Position numbers and translations under genes: made by a program
The notes under the pieces: model-generated
Told to the model about the DNA's origin: nothing
Database searches by the model: none
What the model saw: the letters and a program-made list of their open reading frames with translations, nothing else
Part shown: piece after piece, positions 8,607 to 17,926 of the stretch
Position numbering within the stretch: the stretch's first letter is position 1
Layout: every line of letters begins with the position of its first letter
Assembly: GCA_011523825.1 (NCBI GenBank)
Contig: WTFX01000002.1
Location: 58,239-122,238, forward strand
DNA length: 64,000 bases
DNA from: Microthrixaceae bacterium
GTDB taxonomy: Bacteria; Actinomycetota; Acidimicrobiia; Acidimicrobiales; Poriferisodalaceae
Reading direction: 5' to 3'

Positions 8607-10220
8607 ATGCGAAAGCTGATCTGCGCAGCCGTGGCAGCGAGTGTGCTTGCCGCCGCTTGTTCGGCCTCGCCGGGGGAGGACGAGGGCTCCGCAGTGACTG
8701 AACCCCCCGCGACCTCGTCAACCCTCGCGGCCGATTCGGCTGACAGTGCAGCGGCCCCCGAGACTGCCGCCGACGACATGGGGCCACCCGACACCACGCC
8801 CTCCGACGCGCCGCCGACGCCGACGACCCAGCCGTTCTTTCCCGGCACCGAGGACGGGCGGCCGTTCCTGGAGCTGACGCTGCTGGAGAAGATCGACGAA
8901 TTCCTGGAACTGCCGAACACTGCGTTTGCAGCGAACATCGCCGGCGAGATGGGTCTGAGCGGCGAACAGCGGTGGGTGCCGTGGATCCTGGACATCATGC
9001 GATTCGGCGGGACTCGGAACGTGAATGCGACATCGATGCGGGCGCTCGAGACCATCACGGGCATCGAGAGCTCCGGCGACTTCAACACGGACTACGTCCG
9101 ATACGGCTCGTGGTATCGCACCAACGGCGTCGATCCGGGCGAGGGCTACGAGGAATACAAGCGGGTGCTGTACTCCTATGTCGCCTACGAGTACGACGAG
9201 ATACTGGCGCAGGTCACCGACCGGGTGACGCTCGGGGCGATCCAGTGGGGTGGTGTGCGTCGGGGCGGGATTCCGGAGCTGAACAATCCCGAGCGCCTCA
9301 CGCCCGTACAAGCCGACTTCATGACCGATGAGGAGCTGGTGCTGGGCTTCGTGATCGGCGGCGAAGCCGGGGCGTATCCCGTCCGCTTCCTGGCGCGTCA
9401 TGAGCTTGCCAATGACGTCGTCGGCGGCATACCGGTTGCACTCGGCTACTGCACGCTGTGCCTGACGGCGCTCATGTTCGACCGGCGGCTGCCGAACGGC
9501 GAGGTGCTCTCGTTCCAGACATCGGGGCTGCTGATGGACTCGAACAAGATCATGATCGACAACGAGACCGAGAGCCTCTGGAACCATCTCTCGGGCGCCG
9601 CGTTCGCCGGTCCGCTGGCCGGCACGAAGCTGGAGCAGTTCCCGGTGGCCACGGTGCGCTGGTCGGACTGGTTGGCCGATCACCCCGACACGTTCACGCT
9701 GGACACCCCCCCGCCGACGTTCTTTCCCGAGCTGCCCGAGCGACCGCCGATCGCGTACGACTACACGCCGGGCGCGGCGTACCGCTCGTACTACTCCAGC
9801 GAGGACCTGTGGTTCCCGACCTTTGAGACGCCCGACGTGTTCGAGCTCAAGGAGGAGGTCGTCACGGTCGACCGCGGCGACCATGCGTTGGCTCTGGGGC
9901 TGGCAGCGCTGGAAGGCTTGGACCCGTTCGTCTATGTCCTCGGTGACGAGCCGCTGGTGATCGTGCCGAACCAAGGGGGTGCCCGGGTCTACAGCGCAGC
10001 TGATGTGGAGGGGGTGCCGGCCGCAGCCTGGCGTCACGGCGCCGCCGTCGAGGTGGCTCCTGGGGGAGTGCAGCACGATGAGCTGCGAGTCAACGGTGTC
10101 GACGGGCGCAATCGCGTCGACGTCCGGCTGCCGCGCATCGTGTCATCGCAATCGTTCTGGTTCGCCTGGTACGGCCTGCATCCTGACACCGAGATCTGGC
10201 CGCCGCTCGACGGGGGTTAG
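8607..10220 (+). CDS. DUF3179 domain-containing lipoprotein
   Basis: A 537-residue exported protein with a lipobox (LAAAC, Cys18), then a low-complexity Ser/Thr/Pro-rich linker to about residue 75. The rest matches the DUF3179 family: GYCTLCLTALMFDRR with Cys282 and Cys285, then SLWNHLSGAAFAGPLAG and an FPVATVRWSDWLADHPDT block. The two cysteines suggest metal or disulfide chemistry, but the family has no established reaction. A TAGGCT box lies 10 bases before the ATG. It is divergent from the deacetylase gene. Confidence 0.85.
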   Translation: MRKLICAAVAASVLAAACSASPGEDEGSAVTEPPATSSTLAADSADSAAAPETAADDMGPPDTTPSDAPPTPTTQPFFPGTEDGRPFLELTLLEKIDEFLELPNTAFAANIAGEMGLSGEQRWVPWILDIMRFGGTRNVNATSMRALETITGIESSGDFNTDYVRYGSWYRTNGVDPGEGYEEYKRVLYSYVAYEYDEILAQVTDRVTLGAIQWGGVRRGGIPELNNPERLTPVQADFMTDEELVLGFVIGGEAGAYPVRFLARHELANDVVGGIPVALGYCTLCLTALMFDRRLPNGEVLSFQTSGLLMDSNKIMIDNETESLWNHLSGAAFAGPLAGTKLEQFPVATVRWSDWLADHPDTFTLDTPPPTFFPELPERPPIAYDYTPGAAYRSYYSSEDLWFPTFETPDVFELKEEVVTVDRGDHALALGLAALEGLDPFVYVLGDEPLVIVPNQGGARVYSAADVEGVPAAAWRHGAAVEVAPGGVQHDELRVNGVDGRNRVDVRLPRIVSSQSFWFAWYGLHPDTEIWPPLDGG

Positions 10221-10283
10221 GCGCCAGTTGGCAGGTCGAGGCCCCGAGGGCCGTGGCTATGCTGGCCCCTCGCATCTCAACCA

Positions 10284-10356
10284 GCCCCCATCGTCTAGCG
10301 GCCAAGGACACCACCCTCTCAAGGTGGCGGCACGGGTTCGAATCCCGTTGGGGGTG
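10284..10356 (+). tRNA. tRNA-Glu (anticodon CUC)
   Basis: A complete 73-nt cloverleaf: acceptor GCCCCCA with TGGGGGT (G1-U72 wobble, also seen in tRNA-Glu of some other actinobacteria), anticodon stem CCACC/GGTGG around the loop CTCTCAA (anticodon CTC), and T stem ACGGG/CCCGT with TTCGAAT loop. The discriminator is G and CCA is not encoded. Confidence 0.95.
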
Positions 10357-10359
10357 CTC

Positions 10360-11964
10360 GTGGCCGTTTCGAGCCCAGCGTCGGATTGGCACCGGCACTT
10401 GCCGGCTGGCTTGAGCGCCGACGATGTCGACTTGTCGGCGGGCGGCACGCTGCCTGCGGTGTGGCTGGATCGCTGGGCGGCCGATCCGCAGCGCGCCGTG
10501 GTGTGGGACGCCCACGCGGGCTGGGTGACCGGTGCCCGATTGCTCGAGCTCGCACAGCAGGTGGCTCGGCGGCTGGCCGCAGCCGGGGTGGGAGCCGGCG
10601 ATCGCGTGTTGATGAGCGGTCCGTCGTCGGTTCGGCTGGTCGCTGCGCATACGGCGCTGCTGGGGATGGGCGCAGTGGTGGTGCCGCTGAACGGCGCCTA
10701 CCGGGCCGACGAGGTTGGCAGCGTCGTGGCGGACTGCCGTCCTGTGGCGGCGCTGATCGAAGATGTCGGCAGCCCCGGCGAGTGGAGGCAGTGGATCACT
10801 TCGGCGGACCCGGCGGTGCTGACCGACGATTTCGACGCTGCTGAACTGGGTGACATCGGCGGTGACGGCGGCGGTCCCGACCTGGCAGGCCAGGCTCGCC
10901 GGCGCCGGGGCGACGAACCGGCGCTCATCGGCTACACCTCCGGCACCACCGGGCGACCCAAGGGAGCGGTGCTGAGCCACGCGAACCTGCTGGCCTCGGT
11001 CCGGGCACTGGAGTTGGCGTGGCGATGGACGGCCGATGACGTGCTGGTGCTGGCGCTGCCGCTGTTCCACATGCATGGCCTCGGCGTCGGGCTGCACGGC
11101 ACGCTCGCTGTGGGCGCGCAGGCCGTGTTGCAACCTGCCTTCGAGCGCGACGCTGTCTTCGACGCGATTCGTGAGCACCGGGCCACAATGTTCTTCGGCG
11201 TGCCGACCATGTACTCCCGGCTGGTGGCCTCGCCCCGCGCTGCTGAGATGTCGGCGCTGCGGCTGTGCGTGTCGGGTTCGGCGCCCATGCCCGCCGAGCT
11301 GCACGACGCCGTGCGGGAGGCCAGCGGTCAGCACGTCATCGAGCGCTATGGCATGACCGAGACGGTCATGCTGGTGTCGAACCCCTATGACGAGCCGAGG
11401 CGAGCGGGCACCGTGGGATTCCCGCTGCCCGGCGTGGAGGTGCGGCTTGATGCACTCGACGTCGACGCCGACGAGCGTGACCTGACGGCCGACGACGGCG
11501 CTGCGGAGATCCTGGTGCGAGGCCCCAATGTGTTCTCGGGCTACTGGGAACGTCCTGACTCCAACGCAGCGTCGTTCGACGATGGCTGGTTCCGGACCGG
11601 CGATCTCGGCGCATGGGACGACGGCTACCTGCGAATCGTCGGGCGGGCAAAGGAACTCGTCATCTGCGGCGGCTTCAACGTGTACCCACGCGAAGTCGAG
11701 GAGGTCATCGCCTCCCATCCTGACGTCATCGAGTGCGCCGTCGGGGGCGAGCCCGATTCTGAGTGGGGTGAGGTGGTGGTCGCCTATGTAGTCGCCGAGC
11801 GCGAGTTCGGCGAGGAAGAGCTCAAGGATTACGTGGGCGAGCGCCTCGCGTACTACAAGCGCCCCCGCCGCACCTACCGCATCGCCGCGTTGCCGCGCAA
11901 CGCGCTCGGCAAGGTCCAGCGCCATCAACTCGGGCCGGGGGTCGCTGGCGAGCCGGCCATCTGA
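10360..11964 (+). CDS. Acyl-CoA ligase of the AMP-binding family, malonyl-CoA synthetase (MatB)-like
   Basis: A 534-residue adenylate-forming enzyme that activates a carboxylic acid with ATP and CoA. The P-loop-like YTSGTTGRPKGAVLSH lies near residue 190, then LPLFHMHGLGVGLHG, FFGVPTMYSR, ERYGMTETVMLVS, WFRTGDLG and the C-terminal GGFNVYPREVEE hinge with ALGKVQRHQL. LPLFHxHGL followed by FFGVPT and RYGMTET resembles malonyl/methylmalonyl-CoA synthetases, so a small dicarboxylate is possible but unproven. The GTG at 10360 starts 3 bases after the tRNA end; no ribosome site is visible. It lies 16 bp before the molybdenum hydroxylase genes and is probably in one operon with them. Confidence 0.85.
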   Translation: MAVSSPASDWHRHLPAGLSADDVDLSAGGTLPAVWLDRWAADPQRAVVWDAHAGWVTGARLLELAQQVARRLAAAGVGAGDRVLMSGPSSVRLVAAHTALLGMGAVVVPLNGAYRADEVGSVVADCRPVAALIEDVGSPGEWRQWITSADPAVLTDDFDAAELGDIGGDGGGPDLAGQARRRRGDEPALIGYTSGTTGRPKGAVLSHANLLASVRALELAWRWTADDVLVLALPLFHMHGLGVGLHGTLAVGAQAVLQPAFERDAVFDAIREHRATMFFGVPTMYSRLVASPRAAEMSALRLCVSGSAPMPAELHDAVREASGQHVIERYGMTETVMLVSNPYDEPRRAGTVGFPLPGVEVRLDALDVDADERDLTADDGAAEILVRGPNVFSGYWERPDSNAASFDDGWFRTGDLGAWDDGYLRIVGRAKELVICGGFNVYPREVEEVIASHPDVIECAVGGEPDSEWGEVVVAYVVAEREFGEEELKDYVGERLAYYKRPRRTYRIAALPRNALGKVQRHQLGPGVAGEPAI

Positions 11965-11980
11965 CACCCTTGTATGCCGA

Positions 11981-13444
11981 ATGCTTGAGCTTCATGAAGT
12001 GCAGCGGGCGGCCCCGCTGCCGGCCCGCTATGTGGCTCCCGGTTCGCTGAGCGAGGCGGCCGAGCTGCTCTCGTCGCATGGCGCTGCGGCGCGGCTGATC
12101 GCGGGCGGCACCGATCTGATGCTTGAGCTCAGCCGAGGGGCTCGCAGCGGCATCGAGATGCTCGTCGACATCTCCGGCCTGCCGGGCCTCGACCGGATCT
12201 CCTACAGCGATGGCCGGGTGACCCTTGGACCGCTGGTCACCCATGCCGATGTCATCGCGTCGGCGTCGATGCTCACTGCGGGGCTGCCGCTGGCACAGGC
12301 GTGTCTCGAGGTGGGTTCGCCGCCGCTGCGGAATCGGGCGACCGTGGTCGGCAACATCGTCACCGCTAGCCCTGCTAACGACACGATCTCGGCGCTCGTG
12401 GCCTTGGGTGCCGACGTCACCATGGCATCGGTTCGGGGAGAGCGCAGCGTTCCCATCGCGGAGTTCTTTTCCGGATTCCGCCAGACCGTTCTTGATCCCG
12501 ACGAGATCGTCACCGCGGTTGCGTTCGACGCCCTCGATGGCGCAAACCGGTCCGATGGCCGCCGCGGTGTGTTCGTGAAGCTCGGCTTGCGGCGGGCGCA
12601 GGCCATCTCGGTGGTGCATGCCGCCGTGGTGGCGGAAACCGACGGCGGCCGGGTGGCGGACTTCGTTGTTGCCCTGGGCAGTGTTGCACCCACGATCATC
12701 ACCGTTCCCGAGGCTGCCGAGCTGGCGATCGGTCGAGAGCTGAGCGAAGCTGCCGACGACATCGCCACTGCTGCGCAGCGCGCTGCAGCGCCTATCGACG
12801 ACATCCGCGGCAGCGCCGAATACCGGTCACACGCTGTGGGCGTGGTCGTGCGACGAGCTGTCGCGGCGCTGGCCAGCGGCACCGAAGCCGACCGCTGGCC
12901 TCCCGAATCGCCGCGCCTGGCACTGGCGGCGAGCCAGGACGGTGTGTCGACGGCGTCAAGTGCACTGGAGGGGCCTGGGGACCTCGTCACGGCGACCGTC
13001 AACGGCGCGCAGCGCAGCGCAGCCGGGGCGGCAGGTAAGACGCTGATGGACTGGCTGCGCGATGACCTCGGCCTGACGGGCACCAAGGAAGGCTGTGCGG
13101 AAGGGGAGTGCGGCGCCTGCACGGTGCACCTCGACGGTGCGGCTGTGTTCTCGTGCCTGGTGCCGGCAGGCCGGGCAAACGGTGCGACCATCACCACCGT
13201 CGAGGGCGTGGCATCCACGGTCGGCGATATGCATCCGTTCCAGCAGGCCATGGTGGACACCGGAGGAGCACAGTGCGGGTTCTGCACGCCGGGCTTTGTC
13301 ATGAGTGCCGTAGCGCTGCTGGACGAGATCGCCGAGCCCACCGCAGACCAGATCACCATCGGCCTGTCGGGAAACCTTTGCCGCTGCACCGGCTACTGCT
13401 CGATCATCGAAGCCGTCGAAACCGCGGCGGCGGGCACGTTGTGA
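11981..13444 (+). CDS. Molybdenum hydroxylase FAD / [2Fe-2S] fused subunit (CoxM-CoxS order)
   Basis: A 487-residue electron-transfer subunit of a xanthine dehydrogenase-type enzyme. Residues ~15-300 form the FAD-binding domain (RLIAGGTDLMLELSRG, then RNRATVVGNIVTASPANDT). Residues ~320-487 form the [2Fe-2S] domain with its two clusters of cysteines: GCAEGECGAC near 371, CGFC near 431 and CRC near 467. In classic XdhA the iron-sulfur domain comes first; here the order is reversed, as if separate CoxM and CoxS genes were fused end to end. It is translationally coupled (GTGA) to the catalytic subunit. Confidence 0.9.
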   Translation: MLELHEVQRAAPLPARYVAPGSLSEAAELLSSHGAAARLIAGGTDLMLELSRGARSGIEMLVDISGLPGLDRISYSDGRVTLGPLVTHADVIASASMLTAGLPLAQACLEVGSPPLRNRATVVGNIVTASPANDTISALVALGADVTMASVRGERSVPIAEFFSGFRQTVLDPDEIVTAVAFDALDGANRSDGRRGVFVKLGLRRAQAISVVHAAVVAETDGGRVADFVVALGSVAPTIITVPEAAELAIGRELSEAADDIATAAQRAAAPIDDIRGSAEYRSHAVGVVVRRAVAALASGTEADRWPPESPRLALAASQDGVSTASSALEGPGDLVTATVNGAQRSAAGAAGKTLMDWLRDDLGLTGTKEGCAEGECGACTVHLDGAAVFSCLVPAGRANGATITTVEGVASTVGDMHPFQQAMVDTGGAQCGFCTPGFVMSAVALLDEIAEPTADQITIGLSGNLCRCTGYCSIIEAVETAAAGTL

Positions 13445-15768
13445 GGGAGGGTGCTGCTCCGGGCGTTCCCGGCGCGGCCATCGAGCTGGAGATGCCGGGG
13501 TCGCGGGCGGGCGGCCTGGGCCAGTCGCCGCCTCGTGCCGACGGGCCTTCCAAGGTCTCGGGCCTTGCGGGATATCCCGCTGATCGCATTCCCGCCGACG
13601 CGCTGTGGGCCTTCGCCGTGTTCACCGATCAACCCCATGCCCGGCTTCGCCGCCTCAATCTCGAACCTGCCGAGCGGTTGCCCGGCGTTGTCGCGGTGCT
13701 CGGCTCAGCCGACGTGCCCTGCAACGAGTACGGATTGACCAAGTTCGACCAGCCGGTGTTCATCGGCCTCGAGCACTCTGACCGCAGCCCGGTGCCCTGC
13801 GACGTCTCCCGCTGGGAGGCCGACCACCTGGCGCTCGTTGTTGCCGAGAGCCTGGACGAGGCGCGTGCGGCCGCGGCGGCCATCGACGTCGAGTGGGAGC
13901 CGCTGCCGGTCGTGGCTGATCTGGATACGGCACTTGCGCCAGACGCGCCGCTCGTCCACCCCTACGACGGCGTCGGCTCGAACCTGTACGAGTCGATGCG
14001 CACCCGCAAGGGCGATCTCGACGCCGGCTTTGCCGCCGCGGCGGCAGTCGTGGAGACCACCTACGAAGTGCCCTACCAGGAGCATGCCTACCTGCAGCCC
14101 GAGGCGGGCACATCGTGGGTGGATTCCGAAGGCATCGTGAACGTCGAGATAGCGGGCCAGTGGGTGCACGAAGACCGCGAGCAGATCGCTCACGCCCTGG
14201 ACCTGCCCGAGGAGCGCATCCGGGTGCGCTACCCGGCCATCGGCGGCGCATTCGGCGGGCGCGAGGACACCTCGATGCAGATCATCTTGGCGCTGGCCGC
14301 TCGCCGGCTGTCCGAGCGGGGCATCAACCGGCCGGTGGCCATGCAGTGGTCACGGGAGGAGTCCATCGTCGGCCATCACAAGCGGCACCGCGGCCGCATC
14401 TGGGCCCGCTGGGGCGCCGACCGCGATGGCAAGATCACCGCCGCGCACGCCGAGGCCTGGCTGGATGCGGGCGCCTACAACTACACCTCCAACAAGGTGA
14501 TGGGGAACTTGCACCTCGGCCTCGGCGGGCCCTACGAGCTGCCCAACGCCGCCATCGACACCCATGTCGTGTACACCAACGCCACACCCGGGGGAGCGTT
14601 CCGCGGCTTCGGCGCGCCGCAGGCAGCTTTTGCCGTGGAGTGCCAGGTCAACAAGCTGGCCGAAGCGCTGGGCATGGACCCCATCGACATCCGCCGTGTC
14701 AACACCTTGCGCGAGGGTTCGCCGAGCATCGCTCACACACCGATGCCTGCCGGCGTGACCATGCCCGAAGTGATCGAAGCCTGCGCCCACGCCGCGGCGC
14801 TGCCAGCCGAGGCCAAGGCAGCCGACCCAGATCTCTTCAGCCCATTCGGTTCGCTGCCCGCCCGACCCGCGTCGCTTCGCCGCGGCCGCGGCTTCGCCTG
14901 CGCGTTCAAGAACGTCGGATTCTCATTCGGCTTTCCCGAGCGCTGCGAAGCCACCATCGTGCTGCACGGCGAACCCGGCGACGAAACGCCGGCATCGGTC
15001 GAGCTGTCGCACGCCGGTGCCGATGTCGGCCAGGGCGCCCACACGGCGTTCCTGCAGATGGCCGCCGAGGCGACCGGGGTCGACCCATCCAAGGTCGTGG
15101 GCCGCTTCAGCGACACTGGCACGTCGGGGGACTCGGGATCGGCATCGGCGTCGCGCCTGACGTGGATGGCCGGCAACTCCATCCTGGGCGCCGCTGAAGA
15201 GGCCGAGAAGGCGTGGCGCGAGGGCGATCGGCCGGCGATCGGCCACTTCCGGTTCACGCCCCCGCCGACCACCGAGCTCGACCCCGAGACCGGTGAGGGC
15301 ACCCCGAACTTCTCCTACGGGTACGTCGCCCAGCATGTGGAGCTGACCGTCGACATCGACACCGGTCACATCCGCATCGATCGGGTGATCAGCGCGAACG
15401 ACGTCGGCCGCGCCATCAACCCTCGCTTCGTGGTCGGCCAGATCGAGGGCGCGGTCGCGCAGGCACACGGCCACGTGCTCAGCGAGCACCTTCGCAGCCG
15501 GGACGGTCGTCTGCTGAATCCGCGCTTCTCTACCTACCTGATTCCCGGCATCGGCGACATCCCCGTGACCACCGAGAGCGTCGTGCTGGAGCTGGCAGAT
15601 CCGCTGGGTCCGTTCGGCGCCCGCGGCATGGCCGAGATGGGCGTGATCCCGTATGCACCGGCCGTGGTCGCGGCGCTGGCGGACGCCACGGGCGTCTGGA
15701 TGGACGACTTCCCGCTGACGCCCGAACGGGTCTGGACAGCGCTCGCACGAGCAGGCGTCACCGCCTGA
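13441..15768 (+). CDS. Xanthine dehydrogenase-type molybdopterin-binding catalytic subunit
   Basis: A 775-residue large subunit of the molybdenum hydroxylase. The Moco-binding blocks are GGAFGGREDTSMQ near residue 267, GGAFRGFGAPQAAFAVE near 384, AGADVGQGAHTAFLQ, and GTSGDSGSASASRLTWMAGN. The family's catalytic glutamate is expected in GARGMAE near residue 730. GTG at 13441 overlaps the TGA of the FAD/FeS gene by 4 bases; the ORF is open upstream only as an overlap with that gene. The substrate may be a purine, aldehyde, N-heterocycle or aromatic CoA ester. The acyl-CoA ligase next door favours an acid or CoA ester, but this is inference. Confidence 0.88.
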   Translation: MREGAAPGVPGAAIELEMPGSRAGGLGQSPPRADGPSKVSGLAGYPADRIPADALWAFAVFTDQPHARLRRLNLEPAERLPGVVAVLGSADVPCNEYGLTKFDQPVFIGLEHSDRSPVPCDVSRWEADHLALVVAESLDEARAAAAAIDVEWEPLPVVADLDTALAPDAPLVHPYDGVGSNLYESMRTRKGDLDAGFAAAAAVVETTYEVPYQEHAYLQPEAGTSWVDSEGIVNVEIAGQWVHEDREQIAHALDLPEERIRVRYPAIGGAFGGREDTSMQIILALAARRLSERGINRPVAMQWSREESIVGHHKRHRGRIWARWGADRDGKITAAHAEAWLDAGAYNYTSNKVMGNLHLGLGGPYELPNAAIDTHVVYTNATPGGAFRGFGAPQAAFAVECQVNKLAEALGMDPIDIRRVNTLREGSPSIAHTPMPAGVTMPEVIEACAHAAALPAEAKAADPDLFSPFGSLPARPASLRRGRGFACAFKNVGFSFGFPERCEATIVLHGEPGDETPASVELSHAGADVGQGAHTAFLQMAAEATGVDPSKVVGRFSDTGTSGDSGSASASRLTWMAGNSILGAAEEAEKAWREGDRPAIGHFRFTPPPTTELDPETGEGTPNFSYGYVAQHVELTVDIDTGHIRIDRVISANDVGRAINPRFVVGQIEGAVAQAHGHVLSEHLRSRDGRLLNPRFSTYLIPGIGDIPVTTESVVLELADPLGPFGARGMAEMGVIPYAPAVVAALADATGVWMDDFPLTPERVWTALARAGVTA

Positions 15769-15770
15769 GG

Positions 15771-15787
15771 GCCGGCGTCCGGCCGGC
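15771..15787 (+). terminator. Short GC hairpin after the molybdenum hydroxylase operon
   Basis: GCCGGC arms (15771-15776 and 15782-15787) with a 5-base loop lie directly after the stop codon. There is no T-tract, so termination is only plausible. Confidence 0.35.
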
Positions 15788-15822
15788 TCCGGAACTCATC
15801 GGGCCCCTCGGCGGGGCAGTCC

Positions 15823-15828
15823 TACACT
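15823..15828 (+). promoter_or_regulatory. -10 box of a probable leaderless promoter (pafB)
   Basis: TACACT lies 7 bases upstream of the GTG start at 15836, with no ribosome site between. It matches the TAnnnT-to-start spacing seen before other genes in this window. Confidence 0.45.
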
Positions 15829-15835
15829 CCCGAAC

Positions 15836-16870
15836 GTGGCAGCGCGATCACGCCCGGACGCGACCGAGCGCGTGATGGAACTGATGATGTACCTGCTCGC
15901 CCGCGACGTGCCCAAGACCCGCGAGGAGATCTGGCGTGACACCGGGCTGTACGCCCCCGACGGCACGATGGATCGTCGCACGCTGGACAGCGCCCGAGCC
16001 TCGTTCGAACGCGACAAGGCGCTGATCCGCAATCTCGGCGTGCGCATCACCGAGTCGATGGAGCACGACGGCGCCACGTCGTACACGATCCGGCCGCAGG
16101 ACTATTTCCTGCCCGACCTGCAGCTCACGTCCGACGAGCAGCTCGCACTGCGCTTTGCTGCAGCTCGGGTGGACATCGGCGAGACCTGGGATCTCGAAGC
16201 TGTCGCCAAGCTCACGAGCACTGAGGCTGGCGCGGGCGTGACGGCGGCCACCCGCGGCGCGGCGGAAGCCGCTGCGGCCGGCCACGGTGCCGAGCCGTTG
16301 TCGGCAGATGTGGCGCTGGAGACGGCCGCCGCGCAGCAGACCGCCGGATCGCTGCTGCCGAAGCTGGCCGCTGCGTCTGCTGAGCGAGCGCAGGTACGTT
16401 TCGCATATGGGGGGCGGCGGCGCGACGCTCAGCCGCTCGGCCTGCTGTGCCGGGCGGGCTACTGGTACCTGGCCGCACGCGAAGACGATGTGGTGAAGAC
16501 GTTCCGGGTGGATCGCATGGAGAGCGACGCGGAGGTGGGAGAGCGAGGGGCATTCGCTCGCGCAGACGTCGACGTCGCAGCGCTGCTGCCGAGGGAACCG
16601 ATGGAGATCGATTTCGGCGATGACTTCGAGGCCCGTGTGCGGATCGACACCACCATGGCGCAGCAGCCGACGGCCGAACGAGGCCGCGTCGTCGAGCGGC
16701 ACGACGACGGCTCGGTGACCGTCACGGCGCGGGTCCGCAACAGCGCCGCATTTCGGCTGTGGCTGCTGGACATGGGCCGTCACGCCGTCGTGGAAGCGCC
16801 GACCGAACTGGTCGGCGAGATCACGTCGTGGTTACGAGCACTGGCCGCCGAGACCGGGGAAGCCGGATAG
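15836..16870 (+). CDS. pafB: WYL-domain transcriptional regulator, PafB-like
   Basis: A 344-residue regulator with an N-terminal helix-turn-helix (VMELMMYLLARDVPKTREEI, residues ~10-70) and a WYL-type domain in the second half (RRRDAQPLGLLCRAGYWYLAA, KTFRVDRMES). In actinobacteria PafB and PafC act together as an activator of LexA-independent DNA-damage genes, with the WYL domain sensing a nucleic-acid ligand. The tandem arrangement with a second WYL gene, with stop and start sharing one base, supports this assignment. An Ala-rich segment at ~130-175 separates the domains. Confidence 0.8.
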   Translation: MAARSRPDATERVMELMMYLLARDVPKTREEIWRDTGLYAPDGTMDRRTLDSARASFERDKALIRNLGVRITESMEHDGATSYTIRPQDYFLPDLQLTSDEQLALRFAAARVDIGETWDLEAVAKLTSTEAGAGVTAATRGAAEAAAAGHGAEPLSADVALETAAAQQTAGSLLPKLAAASAERAQVRFAYGGRRRDAQPLGLLCRAGYWYLAAREDDVVKTFRVDRMESDAEVGERGAFARADVDVAALLPREPMEIDFGDDFEARVRIDTTMAQQPTAERGRVVERHDDGSVTVTARVRNSAAFRLWLLDMGRHAVVEAPTELVGEITSWLRALAAETGEAG

Positions 16871-17916
16871 TGAGAGGGCCCAGCACCTCGGTCAAGATCG
16901 AGCGTCTGCTGGCCATCATCCCATGGGTGGTCGAGCGGGGCGGCGCCACCGTGGGCGACATCGCTGAGCGGTTCGAGATGCCAACCGGCGCTGTGTACGA
17001 CCTGCTGCTCGCGGCCATGTGCTACGAGGTGGTCGGTGCAGGCGCATATGAGAATCTCGGCATCGTCGTGTTCGGCGACGATGCCGACGCCGGCGAGGCG
17101 TGGGTGCATGTCGAACCGGGAGCGATGCTGGACCGGCCACTCAATCTGTCGGTGCCGCAGGCGTTCGGGATCCTGGTAGCCGGGCAATCTGCGCTGGCCC
17201 TCCGCGGGGCCGACCGTTCAGGTGCGCTGGCGACCGCGCTCGACAAGCTGCGTGCGGCCTATAGCGAGCGAGTGCGGGTATCGGTGGAGCTGCCGCTGCC
17301 GCGCTGCCTGCCGACGCTGCGGGAAGCGGTGCGCGCCGGTACCGCCGTCAGCATTCACTACTACACCCCCAACACCGACGCGGTCAGTGAGCGTCGAGTG
17401 GATCCTCTGGACGTCTCGCTGGCCGACGGCCACTGGTACCTGCGGGGCTGGTGCCACCTGCGGCAGGATCTGCGCTCGTTCCGCGTGGATCGCATCGAGG
17501 AGTGCAGCGACACCGGCGAACTGCACGGTCGTTCGGCCGAGCCTGGCGAGGCGCATGGCAACCCGGCCGAGCCTGGCGAGGCGCATGGCAACCCGGCCGA
17601 GCCTGGCGAGGCGCATGGCAACCCGGTCGAGCCTGGCGCCGTTGCGCCTGCCGAAGCCGACGAGACGACCGATGTGGTGCTGTCGATTCCCCGCAACGAC
17701 TTGTGGCAAGTGGAGGCGTACCCCTCGCGGGAGGTACGCGACGACGGCGACCGGTGCATCGTGACGTACGCGATCCGCAGCCCGTTCGTGCTCAGCCAGA
17801 TGCTGCTGCGCCTCGGTGCTGATACGCACGTCGTGAATGCGGCGGAGCTGCCGCCCGATCTGGCCGAGGCGGGCAGTGCCGCCGCTGCGTCGATCTTGGA
17901 GCTCTACACGACCTGA
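16870..17916 (+). CDS. pafC: WYL-domain transcriptional regulator, PafC-like
   Basis: A 348-residue partner of PafB. The helix-turn-helix part (KIERLLAIIPWVVERGGATVGDIAERF) is followed by a WYL domain with ERRVDPLDVSLADGHWYLRGWC and SFRVDRIEE. The GTG start overlaps the TAG of pafB (TAGTG). Between the WYL domain and the C-terminal extension sits a 30-bp coding minisatellite that gives GEAHGNPAEP repeats, an insertion not expected in this family. The ORF is open further upstream but that part is the pafB frame shadow. Confidence 0.8.
   Translation: MRGPSTSVKIERLLAIIPWVVERGGATVGDIAERFEMPTGAVYDLLLAAMCYEVVGAGAYENLGIVVFGDDADAGEAWVHVEPGAMLDRPLNLSVPQAFGILVAGQSALALRGADRSGALATALDKLRAAYSERVRVSVELPLPRCLPTLREAVRAGTAVSIHYYTPNTDAVSERRVDPLDVSLADGHWYLRGWCHLRQDLRSFRVDRIEECSDTGELHGRSAEPGEAHGNPAEPGEAHGNPAEPGEAHGNPVEPGAVAPAEADETTDVVLSIPRNDLWQVEAYPSREVRDDGDRCIVTYAIRSPFVLSQMLLRLGADTHVVNAAELPPDLAEAGSAAAASILELYTT
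17536..17640 (+). repeat. Coding minisatellite in pafC, 30-bp unit
   Basis: Three identical 30-bp units (17536-17565, 17566-17595, 17596-17625) and a diverging half unit up to 17640. They encode a 10-residue repeat of the form AEPGEAHGNP. Identity at the DNA level shows recent expansion or homogenisation. Confidence 0.9.
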
Positions 17917-17926
17917 CGCCCCAGGC

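Noticed and set aside
10284..10356. tRNA-Glu as an attachment site for an integrated element
   Set aside because: No integrase is nearby and no repeat of the tRNA 3' end was noticed downstream; the following genes look like ordinary metabolic genes.
17536..17640. CRISPR array
   Set aside because: The units are directly adjacent with no variable spacers and are translated within pafC. No CRISPR array was seen anywhere in the window.
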